This document shows, piece by piece, positions 45,666 through 55,466 of a stretch of DNA of 64,000 nucleotides. The notes beneath the pieces are model-generated. The model saw nothing but the letters and a program-made list of their open reading frames with translations, did not search any database and was not told the DNA's origin. How positions within the stretch are numbered: the first letter of the stretch is position 1; every line of letters begins with the position of its first letter. The position numbers and the translations under genes were made by a program. This stretch comes from an uncultured Microbacterium sp. (lineage in GTDB: Bacteria; Actinomycetota; Actinomycetes; Actinomycetales; Microbacteriaceae), in the NCBI RefSeq assembly GCF_947488465.1, contig NZ_CANKZA010000002.1, forward strand, positions 124,001 to 188,000. The letters are read 5' to 3'.

Positions 45666-47411
45666 TCAGTCGCGGGGGCGCTGGTTCGGACGCTCGACGC
45701 GCTTGGCCGACCGCTGGAACTTGTCGGGCTTGAGCTCGATCAGGCGTCCGCTGATGCGTGTGCCCTCGAGGCGCCGCAGCGTGTCGTGGGAAATGTCGGC
45801 GGGGAGCTCCACCAGGGAGAAGTCCGGACGGATCTGGATCGCGCCGAAGTCCTCACGACGGAAGCCGCCCTCGTTTGCGAGTGCGCCGACGATCTGGCGC
45901 GGCTCGACCTTGTGCCGACGTCCGACCTCGATACGGTACGTTGCGGTCGCTCCCCCGCCGGTTCGGCGGTCATCGCGACGCGGACGGTCATCACGGTCGC
46001 CGCGCTCGGCGCGATCGCGGTCGCGGGCATCGCGGTCTTCGCGGGCCGCGGCCTTGAGCGCGTCGGCATCCAACAGCAACGGCGTCTCGCCTTGCGCGAC
46101 GACGGCCAGCGCCGCGGCAACATCCCCCTCGGGCACGTCGTGATGTTCGACGTAGTGGGCGATGATGTCGCGGAAGCGGTTGACGCGCTCGGTCTCGGCC
46201 AGCGCCGCGGTGATCGCGTCGTCGAAACGGGTGAGGCGAGTGGCATTGACGTCATCGACGCTCGGCAGCCGCATCTCGGTGAGGGGCTGGCGGGTGGCCT
46301 TTTCGATGGAGGTCAGCATGCGACGCTCACGCGGCGTGACGAAGCTGATCGCGTCGCCCGTCCGGCCCGCGCGACCGGTGCGGCCGATGCGGTGGACGTA
46401 CGACTCGGTGTCGATGGGAAGGTCGAAATTCACGACGTGGCTGATGCGGTCGACATCCAGACCACGCGCGGCGACATCGGTCGCCACGAGGATGTCGAGC
46501 TTGCCCGCCTTGAGCTGATTGACGGTGCGCTCGCGCTTGTCCTGCGCGACGTCGCCGTTGATCGCGGCGGCCGTGTAGCCGCGGGCGCGGAGCTTCTCGG
46601 CGAGCGTCTCGGTCTCGTTCTTCGTGCGGGTGAAGACGATCATCCCCTCGAAGTTCTCGACTTCGAGGATGCGGGTGAGCGCATCGACTTTCTGCGGGTA
46701 CGAGACCATCAGGTAGCGCTGTGTGATGTTCGTCGCGGTCGAGGTCTTCGACTTGACGTTGATCTCTTCCGGATCTTTCAGATACGTGCCTGCCAGACGG
46801 CGGATCTGCGCGGGCATGGTCGCAGAGAAGAGCGCGACCTGCTTCTCGACGGGGGTGTCGGCGAGAATCGTCTCGACATCCTCGGCGAAGCCCATCTTGA
46901 GCATTTCATCGGCCTCGTCAAGGACGAGGTACTTGAGCTCGGTGAGATCGAGCGTGCCCTTGGCGAGGTGGTCCATGATGCGGCCGGGGGTGCCGACGAC
47001 GATGTGCACACCACGACGGAGAGCCGACAGCTGCTGCCCGTAGGCCTGTCCACCGTAGACCGGAAGCACGTGCACGCCGCGCAGGTGCGACGCATAGCTC
47101 TCGAACGCCTCGCACACCTGGAGCGCGAGCTCGCGCGTGGGGGCGAGCACGAGTGCCTGCGGGGTCTTCTGCGCCAAGTCGAGTCGCGAAAGGATCGGCA
47201 GCGCGAACGCGGCCGTCTTGCCGGTACCGGTCTGGGCCGTGCCGAGCACGTCCTTGCCCGCGAGCAGCGGCGGAATGGTGGCGGCCTGGATGGCCGAAGG
47301 CGTCTCATAGCCGACGTCCTTCAGTGCCTTGAGGACGGCGGGATCGAGCCCGAGGTCGGCGAAGCCGGTCGTTTCGGCCTCGGCGGAGTCGGGAGTGCTG
47401 TCAGATGCCAT
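45666..47411 (-). CDS. deaD: DEAD-box RNA helicase with DbpA-type RNA-binding domain (CsdA/DeaD-like)
   Basis: ATP-dependent RNA helicase of 581 residues, likely in ribosome assembly, cold adaptation or mRNA turnover. Motifs Q (FADLGLDPAVLKAL), I (AQTGTGKTAA), II (VLDEADEM), III (SATMP), V (ATDVAARGLDVD) and VI (YVHRIGRTGRAGRTG) are intact. A charged Arg/Asp-rich linker (about 445-485) leads to a C-terminal DbpA-like domain (VGRRHKVEPRQIVGALANEG). The ATG is backed by TACCGT six bases upstream. Confidence 0.93.
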   Translation of the reverse strand: MASDSTPDSAEAETTGFADLGLDPAVLKALKDVGYETPSAIQAATIPPLLAGKDVLGTAQTGTGKTAAFALPILSRLDLAQKTPQALVLAPTRELALQVCEAFESYASHLRGVHVLPVYGGQAYGQQLSALRRGVHIVVGTPGRIMDHLAKGTLDLTELKYLVLDEADEMLKMGFAEDVETILADTPVEKQVALFSATMPAQIRRLAGTYLKDPEEINVKSKTSTATNITQRYLMVSYPQKVDALTRILEVENFEGMIVFTRTKNETETLAEKLRARGYTAAAINGDVAQDKRERTVNQLKAGKLDILVATDVAARGLDVDRISHVVNFDLPIDTESYVHRIGRTGRAGRTGDAISFVTPRERRMLTSIEKATRQPLTEMRLPSVDDVNATRLTRFDDAITAALAETERVNRFRDIIAHYVEHHDVPEGDVAAALAVVAQGETPLLLDADALKAAAREDRDARDRDRAERGDRDDRPRRDDRRTGGGATATYRIEVGRRHKVEPRQIVGALANEGGFRREDFGAIQIRPDFSLVELPADISHDTLRRLEGTRISGRLIELKPDKFQRSAKRVERPNQRPRD

Positions 47412-47417
47412 AGCACC

Positions 47418-47423
47418 ACGGTA
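47418..47423 (-). promoter_or_regulatory. Leaderless -10 hexamer for the DEAD-box helicase
   Basis: TACCGT on the minus strand ends six bases before the ATG at 47411. Confidence 0.45.
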
Positions 47424-47550
47424 CTGGTCCGACCCCCTCGGCACCGCTTCAGCGGCGAAACGCCCGCGCGCCTCTAGTCTGATGACGCGTCGCGACGTGG
47501 CGGCGCAGCCCCGGTACGTGTGCACCGGACGTTCACCGAAGGGACCTAGC

Positions 47551-48951
47551 GTGACGAACATGTCGCTGCCCGATCAACCCGCCCCCGACGCTCTCGCCGC
47601 TACCGGAGGCCGCGCCACCGTCACCCGCAGACCCAGCGTCCTGGCGTGGGCGCTGTGGGATTGGGGATCGGCCGCCTTCAACGCCGTCGTGACGACGTTC
47701 GTGTTCAGCACGTATCTGTCGAGCACGTACTTCATCGATCCCGAGATCGTGGCCGCAGCCGGCGATGACGAGAAGAACCCGGCCCTCGTGGCGGCGCAGG
47801 CCGGCAACGCCTCGTTCATCGGCGTCGCGCTGATGAACGCCGGCATCCTGATCGCCGTCCTCGCACCCGTCCTCGGACAGCGCTCGGACGGTTCCGGACG
47901 ACGCAAGCTCTGGCTCGCGATCAACACGGGCGTCGTCGTGCTCTCGATGGCCGCGATGTTCTTCGTCGAAGGCTCCCCCGGCTACCTCGTGCTCGGCGCG
48001 ACGCTGCTGGCCGTCGGCAACATCTTCTTCGAGTTCGCCGGTGTCAACTACAACGCGATGCTCGTGCAGGTCTCGACACGCGAGAATATGGGCCGCGTCT
48101 CGGGCTTCGGCTGGGGGATGGGGTACGTCGGCGGCATCGTGCTGCTCATCATCTTGCTCGTCGGCTTCATCGGACTCGTCACAAGCCCCGGCCCGCTCGG
48201 GATCACGACCGAGGGCGGCTTGCACATCCGCCTCGCTGTGCTCGCCTCGGCCGTCTGGTTCGGCGTCTTCGCGATCCCCGTGCTTCTCCGGGTGCCCGAG
48301 ATCCCGGCCCGCGCACGGTCGAGCAGGGTCGGATTCTTCGCCTCCTACGGCGTCTTGTTCGGCACGCTCAAAAAGCTCTGGCACGGCAACCGCCAGGTGC
48401 TGATGTTCCTGCTGGCGAGCGCCGTCTTCCGCGACGGCCTGGCAGGGGTGTTCACGTTCGGCGCGATCATCGCCGCGCAGGTCTTCGGCTTCAGCTCGTC
48501 GCAGGTGCTCTATTTCGCCGTGGCCGCCAACGTCGTCGCCGGAATATCCACCATCATCGCCGGCCGCCTGGACGATCGCTTCGGGGCGAAGAACGTCATC
48601 GTCTTCTCGCTCATCGGGCTCGTCATCGCCGGCACAGTCGTGCTCTTCATCGGGACGGCGCCGATCGGCTTCTGGATCGTCGGACTCATCCTCTGCATGT
48701 TCGTCGGTCCGATCCAGTCGGCATCCCGCTCCTTCCTGGCGAGGATCACCCCGGCGGGTCGCGAGGGCGAGATCTTCGGCCTCTACGCCACCACCGGGCG
48801 CGCCGTGTCGTTCCTGGCACCCGGCCTGTTCGCCCTCTTTGTGGGACTTTCCGGCGACACGCGTCTCGGCATCCTCGGGATCGTGCTGGTGCTGCTCGCC
48901 GGCCTGCTCCTCATGCTCCCCGTGAAAGCGACGCAGGCGCAGATCGATTAA
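47551..48951 (+). CDS. MFS transporter, Atg22/UMF1-like
   Basis: Integral membrane protein of 466 residues with 12 predicted helices. The N-terminal WALWDWGSAAFNAVVTTFVF is typical of the Atg22-like MFS branch, often amino acid or unknown efflux. GQRSDGSGRRK is the loop between helices 2 and 3. GTG at 47551 has GAAGGGA six bases upstream; an ATG at 47560 is the alternative. Divergent from the helicase. Substrate unknown. Confidence 0.85.
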   Translation: MTNMSLPDQPAPDALAATGGRATVTRRPSVLAWALWDWGSAAFNAVVTTFVFSTYLSSTYFIDPEIVAAAGDDEKNPALVAAQAGNASFIGVALMNAGILIAVLAPVLGQRSDGSGRRKLWLAINTGVVVLSMAAMFFVEGSPGYLVLGATLLAVGNIFFEFAGVNYNAMLVQVSTRENMGRVSGFGWGMGYVGGIVLLIILLVGFIGLVTSPGPLGITTEGGLHIRLAVLASAVWFGVFAIPVLLRVPEIPARARSSRVGFFASYGVLFGTLKKLWHGNRQVLMFLLASAVFRDGLAGVFTFGAIIAAQVFGFSSSQVLYFAVAANVVAGISTIIAGRLDDRFGAKNVIVFSLIGLVIAGTVVLFIGTAPIGFWIVGLILCMFVGPIQSASRSFLARITPAGREGEIFGLYATTGRAVSFLAPGLFALFVGLSGDTRLGILGIVLVLLAGLLLMLPVKATQAQID

Positions 48952-49035
48952 CGGGGCAGGTGCTGCCGCATCCACCTGGCGATGCGACCACAGTCGACCC
49001 CCGACGCACGCGAGCCCGGGACGGAGCCCGAAGTC

Positions 49036-49086
49036 ACGGGCGCATTTTGTCGCATCGAGGCGGCGGTAGCGACAGAATGCGCCCGT
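49036..49086. repeat. Long hairpin with T-run (palindrome E), possible terminator
   Basis: ACGGGCGCATTTTGTCGC pairs with GCGACAGAATGCGCCCGT (17 of 18), with a 15-base loop. TTT follows on the plus strand. It lies 84 bases after the MFS gene and could end its transcript, but the long arms and design resemble the other intergenic palindromes. Confidence 0.65.
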
Positions 49087-49118
49087 TTTCCCGCGCTCCC
49101 GCAGGAAGCGGCAGCGCG

Positions 49119-49124
49119 TACCGT
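49119..49124 (+). promoter_or_regulatory. Leaderless -10 hexamer for the gene at 49131
   Basis: TACCGT ends six bases before the ATG. Confidence 0.4.
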
Positions 49125-49130
49125 GGAGGG

Positions 49131-49547
49131 ATGGATGCCTGCGCCGCCCTCGCCGACGTCGTGTCGCGGATTGCCCAACGTGGCTATTCGGACGCGCGGT
49201 TCCTGCGCGAGGTCGGCCGCATCGGCGGGGTACGGCGCGGTCCGCTCTGGCTGACGGATGCCGCGTCGGGCGGCAGCAATCGCCTCCGCGGGCGAGGGTT
49301 CCGCCCGGCACTCGACGACGACACCGACGGCCAGTCACGCCACTTCGCGGGGACGGTCGCCGTCGCCGCACGCCTCGGCGGTCACCTCGCGCGCTGGCTC
49401 ACGACGGCCGTGCTGCGCGACCCCCCGCACACGGCCGATGGCCGGCTGAGCGATGAGGCGATCGAGTTCGTGCGCAGCATCCGCTCGGGCGACCTCGCTC
49501 AGGCCGATGCGGCGGAGTGGATCCGGCGGCGACTCTGCGGACAGTGA
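49131..49547 (+). CDS. Hypothetical protein, 138 residues
   Basis: Family not recognised. A soluble, Arg- and Asp-rich protein with an early helix (ALADVVSRIAQRGYSDARFL) and a basic middle (SNRLRGRGFRPAL). A GGAGGG touches the ATG, too close for normal ribosome binding, whereas TACCGT six bases away fits a leaderless start. It is convergent with the MarR-type gene. Confidence 0.55.
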   Translation: MDACAALADVVSRIAQRGYSDARFLREVGRIGGVRRGPLWLTDAASGGSNRLRGRGFRPALDDDTDGQSRHFAGTVAVAARLGGHLARWLTTAVLRDPPHTADGRLSDEAIEFVRSIRSGDLAQADAAEWIRRRLCGQ

Positions 49548-49557
49548 GACGCGTCGC

Positions 49558-50202
49558 TCAACGCTGGGGCCACGCCTCGGCGAGCTTCGTCAGCAAGCGC
49601 ACCAGCTCGGCACGCTCGGCGGTGCTGAAGTCCGCGAGTGCCTCGGAGAGGTGCTCGCGGCGCTGACCGCGGAAGCCGCGCGCGAACCGCGACCCCTCGT
49701 CGGTCAGTGCGACGCGCGTACGCCGGGCGTCGTCCGGATCGGCCTCGCGCCGCACGAGGCCGAGCTCGACCGACTGTTGAATGAGGCGCGATGCCCGGGG
49801 CTGATCGACGCCGATCGCCTCGCCGACTTCGCTCACCGAGAGCGGGTGGGATGCCGTGGCCAGCGCCTCGAGCAGCCGCATCCGCGCCGGCCCTCCGAAG
49901 CGCGCGCCCGCGGCCCACTCGGCACGCCCCCGCATTCCCGGTCCCCCGCCGTGCGCCCACGGACCGCGCTCGTGAGGCCCCCCGCGATGACTGTGTGGGC
50001 CGTCGGCCCGCGCAGTGAGGGCCACGGCAGCGGCGAGGGCTTCGGCCACGGGCGGGACGAGGGCCCGTGCCACCCGCGCGGCGAGCGCAGCCACCACGGA
50101 CGCCACCGCGAGGGCGCCTACGAGCGTGGATTCGACGCCGGGTTCGCCCGGGGCGCCGAGCGCGGCGCCGTCTGATCCCCACGACCTGAACAACTCCTGC
50201 AC
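49558..50202 (-). CDS. MarR-family regulator with an Ala-rich and His-rich N-terminal extension
   Basis: The last 110 or so of 214 residues form a MarR-type winged helix (LSVSEVGEAIGVDQPRASRLI, DPDDARRTRVALTDEG). Before it are an Ala/Val-rich amphipathic or membrane-like stretch (about 27-63) and a His/Gly segment HSHRGGPHERGPWAHGGGPG (about 70-90). Ordinary MarR proteins are about 150 residues, so the extension is unusual and could bind metal. The GTG start is uncertain; a start downstream of the extension is not obvious. Confidence 0.75.
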   Translation of the reverse strand: MQELFRSWGSDGAALGAPGEPGVESTLVGALAVASVVAALAARVARALVPPVAEALAAAVALTARADGPHSHRGGPHERGPWAHGGGPGMRGRAEWAAGARFGGPARMRLLEALATASHPLSVSEVGEAIGVDQPRASRLIQQSVELGLVRREADPDDARRTRVALTDEGSRFARGFRGQRREHLSEALADFSTAERAELVRLLTKLAEAWPQR

Positions 50203-50301
50203 TCATCCCGCCTCGGCCTCACCGCCGGGGCGGGATGTCGCGGTTCACACCGCCACGCGCGCGGCAACGGCAGGAGTCATGCAGGTCGAGCGCCCGACAG
50301 C

Positions 50302-50907
50302 TCAGCCGCCGAGGGAACCGGCCTCGGTCGCACCGACGTCGGTGCGGTGGAAGTTCTGTGACGAGCGGGATGCCGTGGGCCCGCGCTGGCCGTGGTACCG
50401 GTTGAGATACGGCCCCGTGCCGTAGGGGTTCTCCGCCGGCGACGACAGGCGGAAGAAGCACAGCTGCCCGATCTTCATGCCAGGCCAGAGCTTGATCGGC
50501 AGCGTCGCGACGTTGGAGAGCTCGAGGGTCACGTGACCCGAGAAGCCGGGGTCGATGAACCCGGCCGTGGAATGCGTGAGCAGGCCGAGCCGTCCGAGGG
50601 ACGACTTCCCTTCGAGGCGCGCGGCGATGTCATCGGGCAGGGTGATCTGCTCGAACGTCGATCCCAGCACGAACTCTCCCGGGTGCAGGATGAACGGCTC
50701 GTCCGGTGCAACCTCGATGAGGTGCGTGAGGTCGGGCTGGTCCTCGGCCGGATCGATGAACGGATACTTGTGGTTGTCGAACAGCCGGAAGTACCGGTCG
50801 AGGCGCACGTCGACGCTGGATGGCTGCACCATCTCCGGGTTCCAGGGGTCCAGACCCACCCGTCCGGAGGAGATTTCGGTACGGATATCGCGATCGCTCA
50901 GCAGCAC
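50302..50907 (-). CDS. dcd: dCTP deaminase
   Basis: Converts dCTP to dUTP (and, in actinobacteria, often directly to dUMP) for thymidylate synthesis. The 201-residue protein begins [12 protein letters not shown], has [14 protein letters not shown], the active-site [18 protein letters not shown] and [15 protein letters not shown] with the catalytic Glu. The GTG is supported by TAGGCT six bases upstream. Monocistronic. Confidence 0.95.
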   Translation of the reverse strand: MLLSDRDIRTEISSGRVGLDPWNPEMVQPSSVDVRLDRYFRLFDNHKYPFIDPAEDQPDLTHLIEVAPDEPFILHPGEFVLGSTFEQITLPDDIAARLEGKSSLGRLGLLTHSTAGFIDPGFSGHVTLELSNVATLPIKLWPGMKIGQLCFFRLSSPAENPYGTGPYLNRYHGQRGPTASRSSQNFHRTDVGATEAGSLGG

Positions 50908-50913
50908 GCGGCC

Positions 50914-50919
50914 AGCCTA
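50914..50919 (-). promoter_or_regulatory. Leaderless -10 hexamer for dcd
   Basis: TAGGCT on the minus strand ends six bases before the GTG at 50907. Confidence 0.45.
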
Positions 50920-50945
50920 CCCGGGGGCAGGCGCCTCGCTCGCGA

Positions 50946-50951
50946 TAGGTT
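50946..50951 (+). promoter_or_regulatory. Leaderless -10 hexamer for the gene at 50958
   Basis: TAGGTT ends six bases before the GTG. Confidence 0.4.
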
Positions 50952-50957
50952 TCGATC

Positions 50958-51194
50958 GTGAACCCCGACTATTCAGGAGCAGCCGCCGGATTCGGCATCG
51001 GCTTCTTCATCATCGCCATCGTCATCTATCTCGCGATCCTCGCTCTCATGGTGTGGGTCAGCTATCTCATCATGCGCACGGCGGTGAAGAACGGGGTGAA
51101 GCTGGCCATGCAGGAGACGGGTCAGCAGTTCGGTCCTGCCGGCTACCGCCCGCCGGTACCGCCGCAGTCGTACCCGGGACCACCCGCGCGCTGA
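50958..51194 (+). CDS. Small membrane protein, 78 residues
   Basis: One long hydrophobic segment (about residues 10-40, GIGFFIIAIVIYLAILALMV) is followed by a short basic linker and a Pro/Tyr-rich cytoplasmic or periplasmic tail (PPVPPQSYPGPP). Function unknown. The GTG has TAGGTT six bases upstream, a leaderless pattern. Divergent from dcd and convergent with the glycosidase, with a shared terminator. Confidence 0.6.
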   Translation: MNPDYSGAAAGFGIGFFIIAIVIYLAILALMVWVSYLIMRTAVKNGVKLAMQETGQQFGPAGYRPPVPPQSYPGPPAR

Positions 51195-51206
51195 GCGGGC
51201 ACAGCA

Positions 51207-51238
51207 ACGGCGGGTGGATCGATGGACCCACCCGCCGT
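51207..51238. terminator. Bidirectional hairpin terminator
   Basis: ACGGCGGGTGG pairs perfectly with CCACCCGCCGT across a ten-base loop, between two convergent genes. Confidence 0.7.
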
Positions 51239-51251
51239 CGCCGTTCTCAGG

Positions 51252-54200
51252 TCACCGCGCGACGGTCACCGTGATCGGTGCGCTGGTGGTCGCGCCGGCC
51301 GCATTCGTGAACACGACCGTGTAGACGTGCTTGCCCACACTCGCACCGGTGATTGCGGCCGTGGCGCGCTGGGCGGCCGGGGTGCCCGCCGTGAGGTCGC
51401 CCGATACGATCTCGGTGCTGCCTTCGTAGAACGCGTAGGAGGTCGCGTTCGTCCCCCACCACAGGTCCGCGGTGAGCGTGAAGCCCCCGTCCCGGTCCCA
51501 GTTGTCGTGGCTGAGCGAGGGCTTGCCCGGGTTCGCGTCGCGAACCGTCACCGCGACCGGCTGAGTGACGGTCGTGCCCGATGAGTTCACGAGTTCGCCC
51601 GTGTAGACGTAGGTCCCGTTCGTCCGTCCGGCGATCGGCACCGAGGCAGCTTGCGCCGCCGGAGTCGCCGCGGTCAGGCGCTTCGTCGCGATCAGCGTGC
51701 CGTTCTCGTAGAGCTTCAACAGCGTGGCGTTCGTGCCCCACCACAGGTTCATGGTGATCGCGTAGTCGCCGTCCTGCAGCCCGGTGTCCCACCCGTTGTC
51801 GGACGACAGCACCCCACGACCGGGCGCGGCCTTCGAGCCGTCGCCCGGTTGCACCTCGACCGGTACGACGGGCTGCGACGTCGCCGACGTATCCGTGAAG
51901 CCGGGGGCGGATGCCGTGGCCCGCACCGCGATGGCCTTTCCGATATCGGCGGCACCGACTCGGAACGAGGCACCGGTGGCGCCCGCGATGTCAGCTCCGT
52001 CCCGCGTCCACTGGAACGCGATCGTCGCCGTGTCCGGGTCGGACGTGCCGGCCGCGGCGGTCAGCGTCTCACCCAGGAGGGCATCGCCGCTGATCGTCGG
52101 ATCGGCGAGCGCTACCGAACGGCTCACCGTCACGGAGTAGGTCCGCACGGTCCCATCGGGCGCGGTCACCCGCACCGAGCCGGCGCCCCCGGCATCCGCG
52201 GGCTGGACGATGTCGACCCGCGCTGCGGAGTCGACCGCGACGGCAGCGAGCCGAGGCCACGCGCTGCCGACTCGCTCCACCGCGTACGACGTCGTGTCGG
52301 CCGAGAACCCGTCGACGGGCTCCGTGTCCAGTGACAGCCGCGCGAGGTCGGCGACACCGGCCGGCGACGGGGCGATCGCCAGGATCCGCACTTCCGAGAC
52401 GATCATGTGCGTCGCCGGGTGCGCATCCATCACGACGCGCACCTGGTCGGCCTTCACGCCGCCGAGCGGCACCTCGACGATCGGCGCCGGACCGGTCGCA
52501 GCTGCCGTGACGGGGATCGTCGCGGTCGGTGTCCACGCGCCTGACCCGAGCCGCGTCTCGACCCGCAGCTGGCGTGCCCAGCTGTTGGTGCCGTCACGGT
52601 AGAAGTGCACGGCGACCGACCCGAGCGATGCCGGCTCGCGCAAGGCATAGGTCAGCGTGTCCTGCGCGTTCTTCGTTCCCGACCGCCAGTTCGACCAGCC
52701 CTTGTCGTCGAGGATGCCGTTCTTCGTCCGGTCGACGCTGTACGACGAGCTCTCGGTGAACGTTGCCGACGCGGTAGACGTCGGAGCGACATTCGCCTGG
52801 GTCGGCGCGGTCACGATGACCGAGAGGGTCGCCTCGAGACTCGGGGCGTCGGGCTGGTTGGATGCCGCACTACCCGGCACGACGACCACACCCGGCGCGG
52901 TGAAATCGGCGTCGGAGAGCTCGCTCCAGTCCCACGTGACCGACGCGGGGAACCGGTTCTCGCTCGAACCGATCCGGCTGGGCACCGTGGCGGGGGCGGC
53001 GGCTTGCACCGCGGCGAGCGAGGCACCCGCATACGTCGTCAGCGACACCGGGTCGGTGCCGGCGAAGCCGCCGACCTCGACCGTCGCCGTGGCCTCGAAG
53101 GAAGAGCCGAAGAGGTCGGTGCCGGAGCCCGCCACCGTGACCGATCCCGGGCTGCTCCAATCAGCGCCGTCGGTGTTCCACACCACGGCCGCCGTGCGCT
53201 CGACGCCGCCGCGGTAGACGAGCGTCACCTGCGCCGGCAGCTGCGGCGGGGTGCCGACGATCGTGCTGGAGGTGATGGGCCGGACGCCCGTCACCTCGGT
53301 GTCGGCGAGGGTCCAGCGCTGGTTGGTGCCGTTGTTCGACGTCCAGGTTCCGACGGTCGTGCCGTCGGCGGTCCCCTGACCGTTGACGTCGAGCACACGC
53401 TCGGCGGAGACGCTCACGAGGGAGAACGTGCGGCCATCGGTCGACGACGGAATCCACTGCAGTCGCGATTCGGCGGCCGCTTGCTCCCTCGACGCGGTGA
53501 CGAGGGCCGTCGAGGTGCCGGATACCGCCAGATACTGGCCGTTGCCGTTGACGAGCGCGACGCGCTCACGGTTGGTGCCATCGCCCGAGAGCGTCTGGAC
53601 GGTCCAGGCCTGCGCTTTCGCCGCATCCGTCGTCGTCGCCGCCGAGCGGATCGTGACGTTCGTGTCGCCGCTCAGAGCGCGGCCGCTCTGGACGCCGACG
53701 AGCTGGTAGCTGTGGCCATCCTCGAACTGGGGAGCGTCGACCGCGACGCCGCTGACACCGGAGATGACGAGCGTGGTCACGGACTGCGCCGGGACGGTGA
53801 CGACCGCGCTCTGGGTGGCAGCATCCACCGACACCGGCTGACCGGCTACGAGGCCGTTCGCCGTGACGTCGGACGCGGGCGACTCCGTCGTAACGATCGG
53901 CGTGACGGTGGCGCCGGGAGCGATCGCGGCGAACTTCGAGAGGTCGACGGTCACCGCGCGCTCGCTCGTGCTCGAGTTCACGTGCACGATTGTGGCCGCG
54001 TCGCCCGCGGACGACAGTGCCGCCGTGCTCTGTGTGTCGTTCGTCGGAATGAGGCGGTCACCCGGACGGATGTAGTGCGTGAAGTTGCGCACCGTGTTGT
54101 ATTTCGCGTTCGTCAGAACCTGGCACGACGGGTCGGCGTCGCCATCCGCGAGCCGGCGCTCCGAGTTGCCCTCGGCGTTGCAATCGAAGTCGACGAAGAT

Positions 54201-55412
54201 GCTGCCCCAGTTGAGGTTTTCGACCTTCTCCATGTTGTAGAGGTCCTCGACGGGCTGCCAGAACACCCAGGCGCTCGGCTCGAGCTCGCGCAGGTCGTCG
54301 ACGATGCGGCCGGCCATGCCGAGGCCGTTCTCGATGTTCACCTGGTTGAAGCCGTCCGGGTCCCAGTTGCCTTCGACCTCGCTCATCCACAGGGGCTTGT
54401 CGGATGCCTTCGCGATATCGCGCACGACGAGCCGGTCGCCGGTGCCATACGTGTGCACGTTGAGCTGGTCGACCTCGCTCTTCGCGGCGGCGGACCAGCC
54501 GTTCCAGTTGGTCGTGAAGATCGACGGGTTCGTCTCGTCCATCGCCGAGATCGCGACGTCGGTCGTGGTGCCCTCCGAGGCGAGTTCTTCGGCGAGGACC
54601 TTGATCATGGCGTCCTGCCGCGACGGGCCGATGTGCGCGCCCTCCTGCCGGCTCGCCGACGTCGGCCAGCCGTTCGCGCCGAGCCGCGTCGACCAGTAGT
54701 TGGTGTTCGGCTCGTTGAACGGGTCGAGGGTCTTGAAGTCGATGTCGTGCTCGGCCTCGATGTACTCGACGACGGTCGTGAGGTAGGTCGCGAAGTCTTC
54801 CATGTCGGCGACGGCGAGCTGCTCGGAGGTCGCATTGTTGATGCCACCCGAGACGAAGCCGCTCTCGGTGAGGAAGTACGGCGGGGAGTTGCTGAACGCC
54901 TCCCAGGTCGTGATGCGATCGCGAAGGGCGTCGATCCACCAGCGCTGGGTCTCGTCGGCCGTGAAGTCGTAACTGGCCGGGTCATCGGCATCCCACGCCG
55001 CCGCGTACCGGTCGCGGTCGGCGTAGGTCGCCGTGATCTCACCCTGCGCGTCGGTCGCGTCGAGATCGGGGTTCCACCATCCCTCGACGGCGCCGCCGGG
55101 TCGGAGGTAGGACGGCACGTCGGTCGCATTGCCGCCGCCGATGTTGTAGCGCGCGATGTTGAGGCGCAGCCCGTCGTCGCCGAAGACCTTGTCGAAGAGG
55201 TCCTGCCGGACATCCTCCGGGTAATTGCCCGTCGCGTTGGCGAACCAGACGAGGCTCGTGCCCCATCCTTCGAAGGGCTCGCCCGCGTACGCCGGGTTCG
55301 GCGTGATGGTGAGGGGCGTCGGCGCCGCGACGGCGGCGGGTGCCGCAAGGGCGAGGCCTCCTGCGACGAGCGTTCCGATGGTCAGTGCCGCGAGCGCGCG
55401 CTGTGACTTCAT
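51252..55412 (-). CDS. Secreted multidomain glycoside hydrolase, GH30-like (endo-galactanase type)
   Basis: A 1386-residue exported enzyme. Signal peptide 1-30 (AAPAAVAA cleavage region). Residues about 35-550 form a GH30-type barrel plus beta domain: GWGTSLVWFANATG near the start, acid/base Glu234 in PFNEPN, nucleophile Glu345 in LWMSEVEG. Then come a ricin-type lectin domain (about 560-705), bacterial Ig-like domains, a discoidin/F5-8-like domain, a cadherin-like domain, and two tandem C-terminal repeats each with NLWWGTNAT or DLWWGTNAT. Likely substrate is beta-1,6-galactan or another plant or algal polysaccharide (family inference). No anchoring motif is seen. Confidence 0.82.
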   Translation of the reverse strand: MKSQRALAALTIGTLVAGGLALAAPAAVAAPTPLTITPNPAYAGEPFEGWGTSLVWFANATGNYPEDVRQDLFDKVFGDDGLRLNIARYNIGGGNATDVPSYLRPGGAVEGWWNPDLDATDAQGEITATYADRDRYAAAWDADDPASYDFTADETQRWWIDALRDRITTWEAFSNSPPYFLTESGFVSGGINNATSEQLAVADMEDFATYLTTVVEYIEAEHDIDFKTLDPFNEPNTNYWSTRLGANGWPTSASRQEGAHIGPSRQDAMIKVLAEELASEGTTTDVAISAMDETNPSIFTTNWNGWSAAAKSEVDQLNVHTYGTGDRLVVRDIAKASDKPLWMSEVEGNWDPDGFNQVNIENGLGMAGRIVDDLRELEPSAWVFWQPVEDLYNMEKVENLNWGSIFVDFDCNAEGNSERRLADGDADPSCQVLTNAKYNTVRNFTHYIRPGDRLIPTNDTQSTAALSSAGDAATIVHVNSSTSERAVTVDLSKFAAIAPGATVTPIVTTESPASDVTANGLVAGQPVSVDAATQSAVVTVPAQSVTTLVISGVSGVAVDAPQFEDGHSYQLVGVQSGRALSGDTNVTIRSAATTTDAAKAQAWTVQTLSGDGTNRERVALVNGNGQYLAVSGTSTALVTASREQAAAESRLQWIPSSTDGRTFSLVSVSAERVLDVNGQGTADGTTVGTWTSNNGTNQRWTLADTEVTGVRPITSSTIVGTPPQLPAQVTLVYRGGVERTAAVVWNTDGADWSSPGSVTVAGSGTDLFGSSFEATATVEVGGFAGTDPVSLTTYAGASLAAVQAAAPATVPSRIGSSENRFPASVTWDWSELSDADFTAPGVVVVPGSAASNQPDAPSLEATLSVIVTAPTQANVAPTSTASATFTESSSYSVDRTKNGILDDKGWSNWRSGTKNAQDTLTYALREPASLGSVAVHFYRDGTNSWARQLRVETRLGSGAWTPTATIPVTAAATGPAPIVEVPLGGVKADQVRVVMDAHPATHMIVSEVRILAIAPSPAGVADLARLSLDTEPVDGFSADTTSYAVERVGSAWPRLAAVAVDSAARVDIVQPADAGGAGSVRVTAPDGTVRTYSVTVSRSVALADPTISGDALLGETLTAAAGTSDPDTATIAFQWTRDGADIAGATGASFRVGAADIGKAIAVRATASAPGFTDTSATSQPVVPVEVQPGDGSKAAPGRGVLSSDNGWDTGLQDGDYAITMNLWWGTNATLLKLYENGTLIATKRLTAATPAAQAASVPIAGRTNGTYVYTGELVNSSGTTVTQPVAVTVRDANPGKPSLSHDNWDRDGGFTLTADLWWGTNATSYAFYEGSTEIVSGDLTAGTPAAQRATAAITGASVGKHVYTVVFTNAAGATTSAPITVTVAR

Positions 55413-55466
55413 TGTCTTGGACCTTTTCTCGCCGCGACAACGCGGCTACGAGAGGGGGTGGAGGGA

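Noticed and set aside
52605..55406. A 933-codon plus-strand frame opposite the glycosidase
   Set aside because: Antisense shadow with no recognisable domain; the minus strand has signal peptide, catalytic glutamates and repeats.
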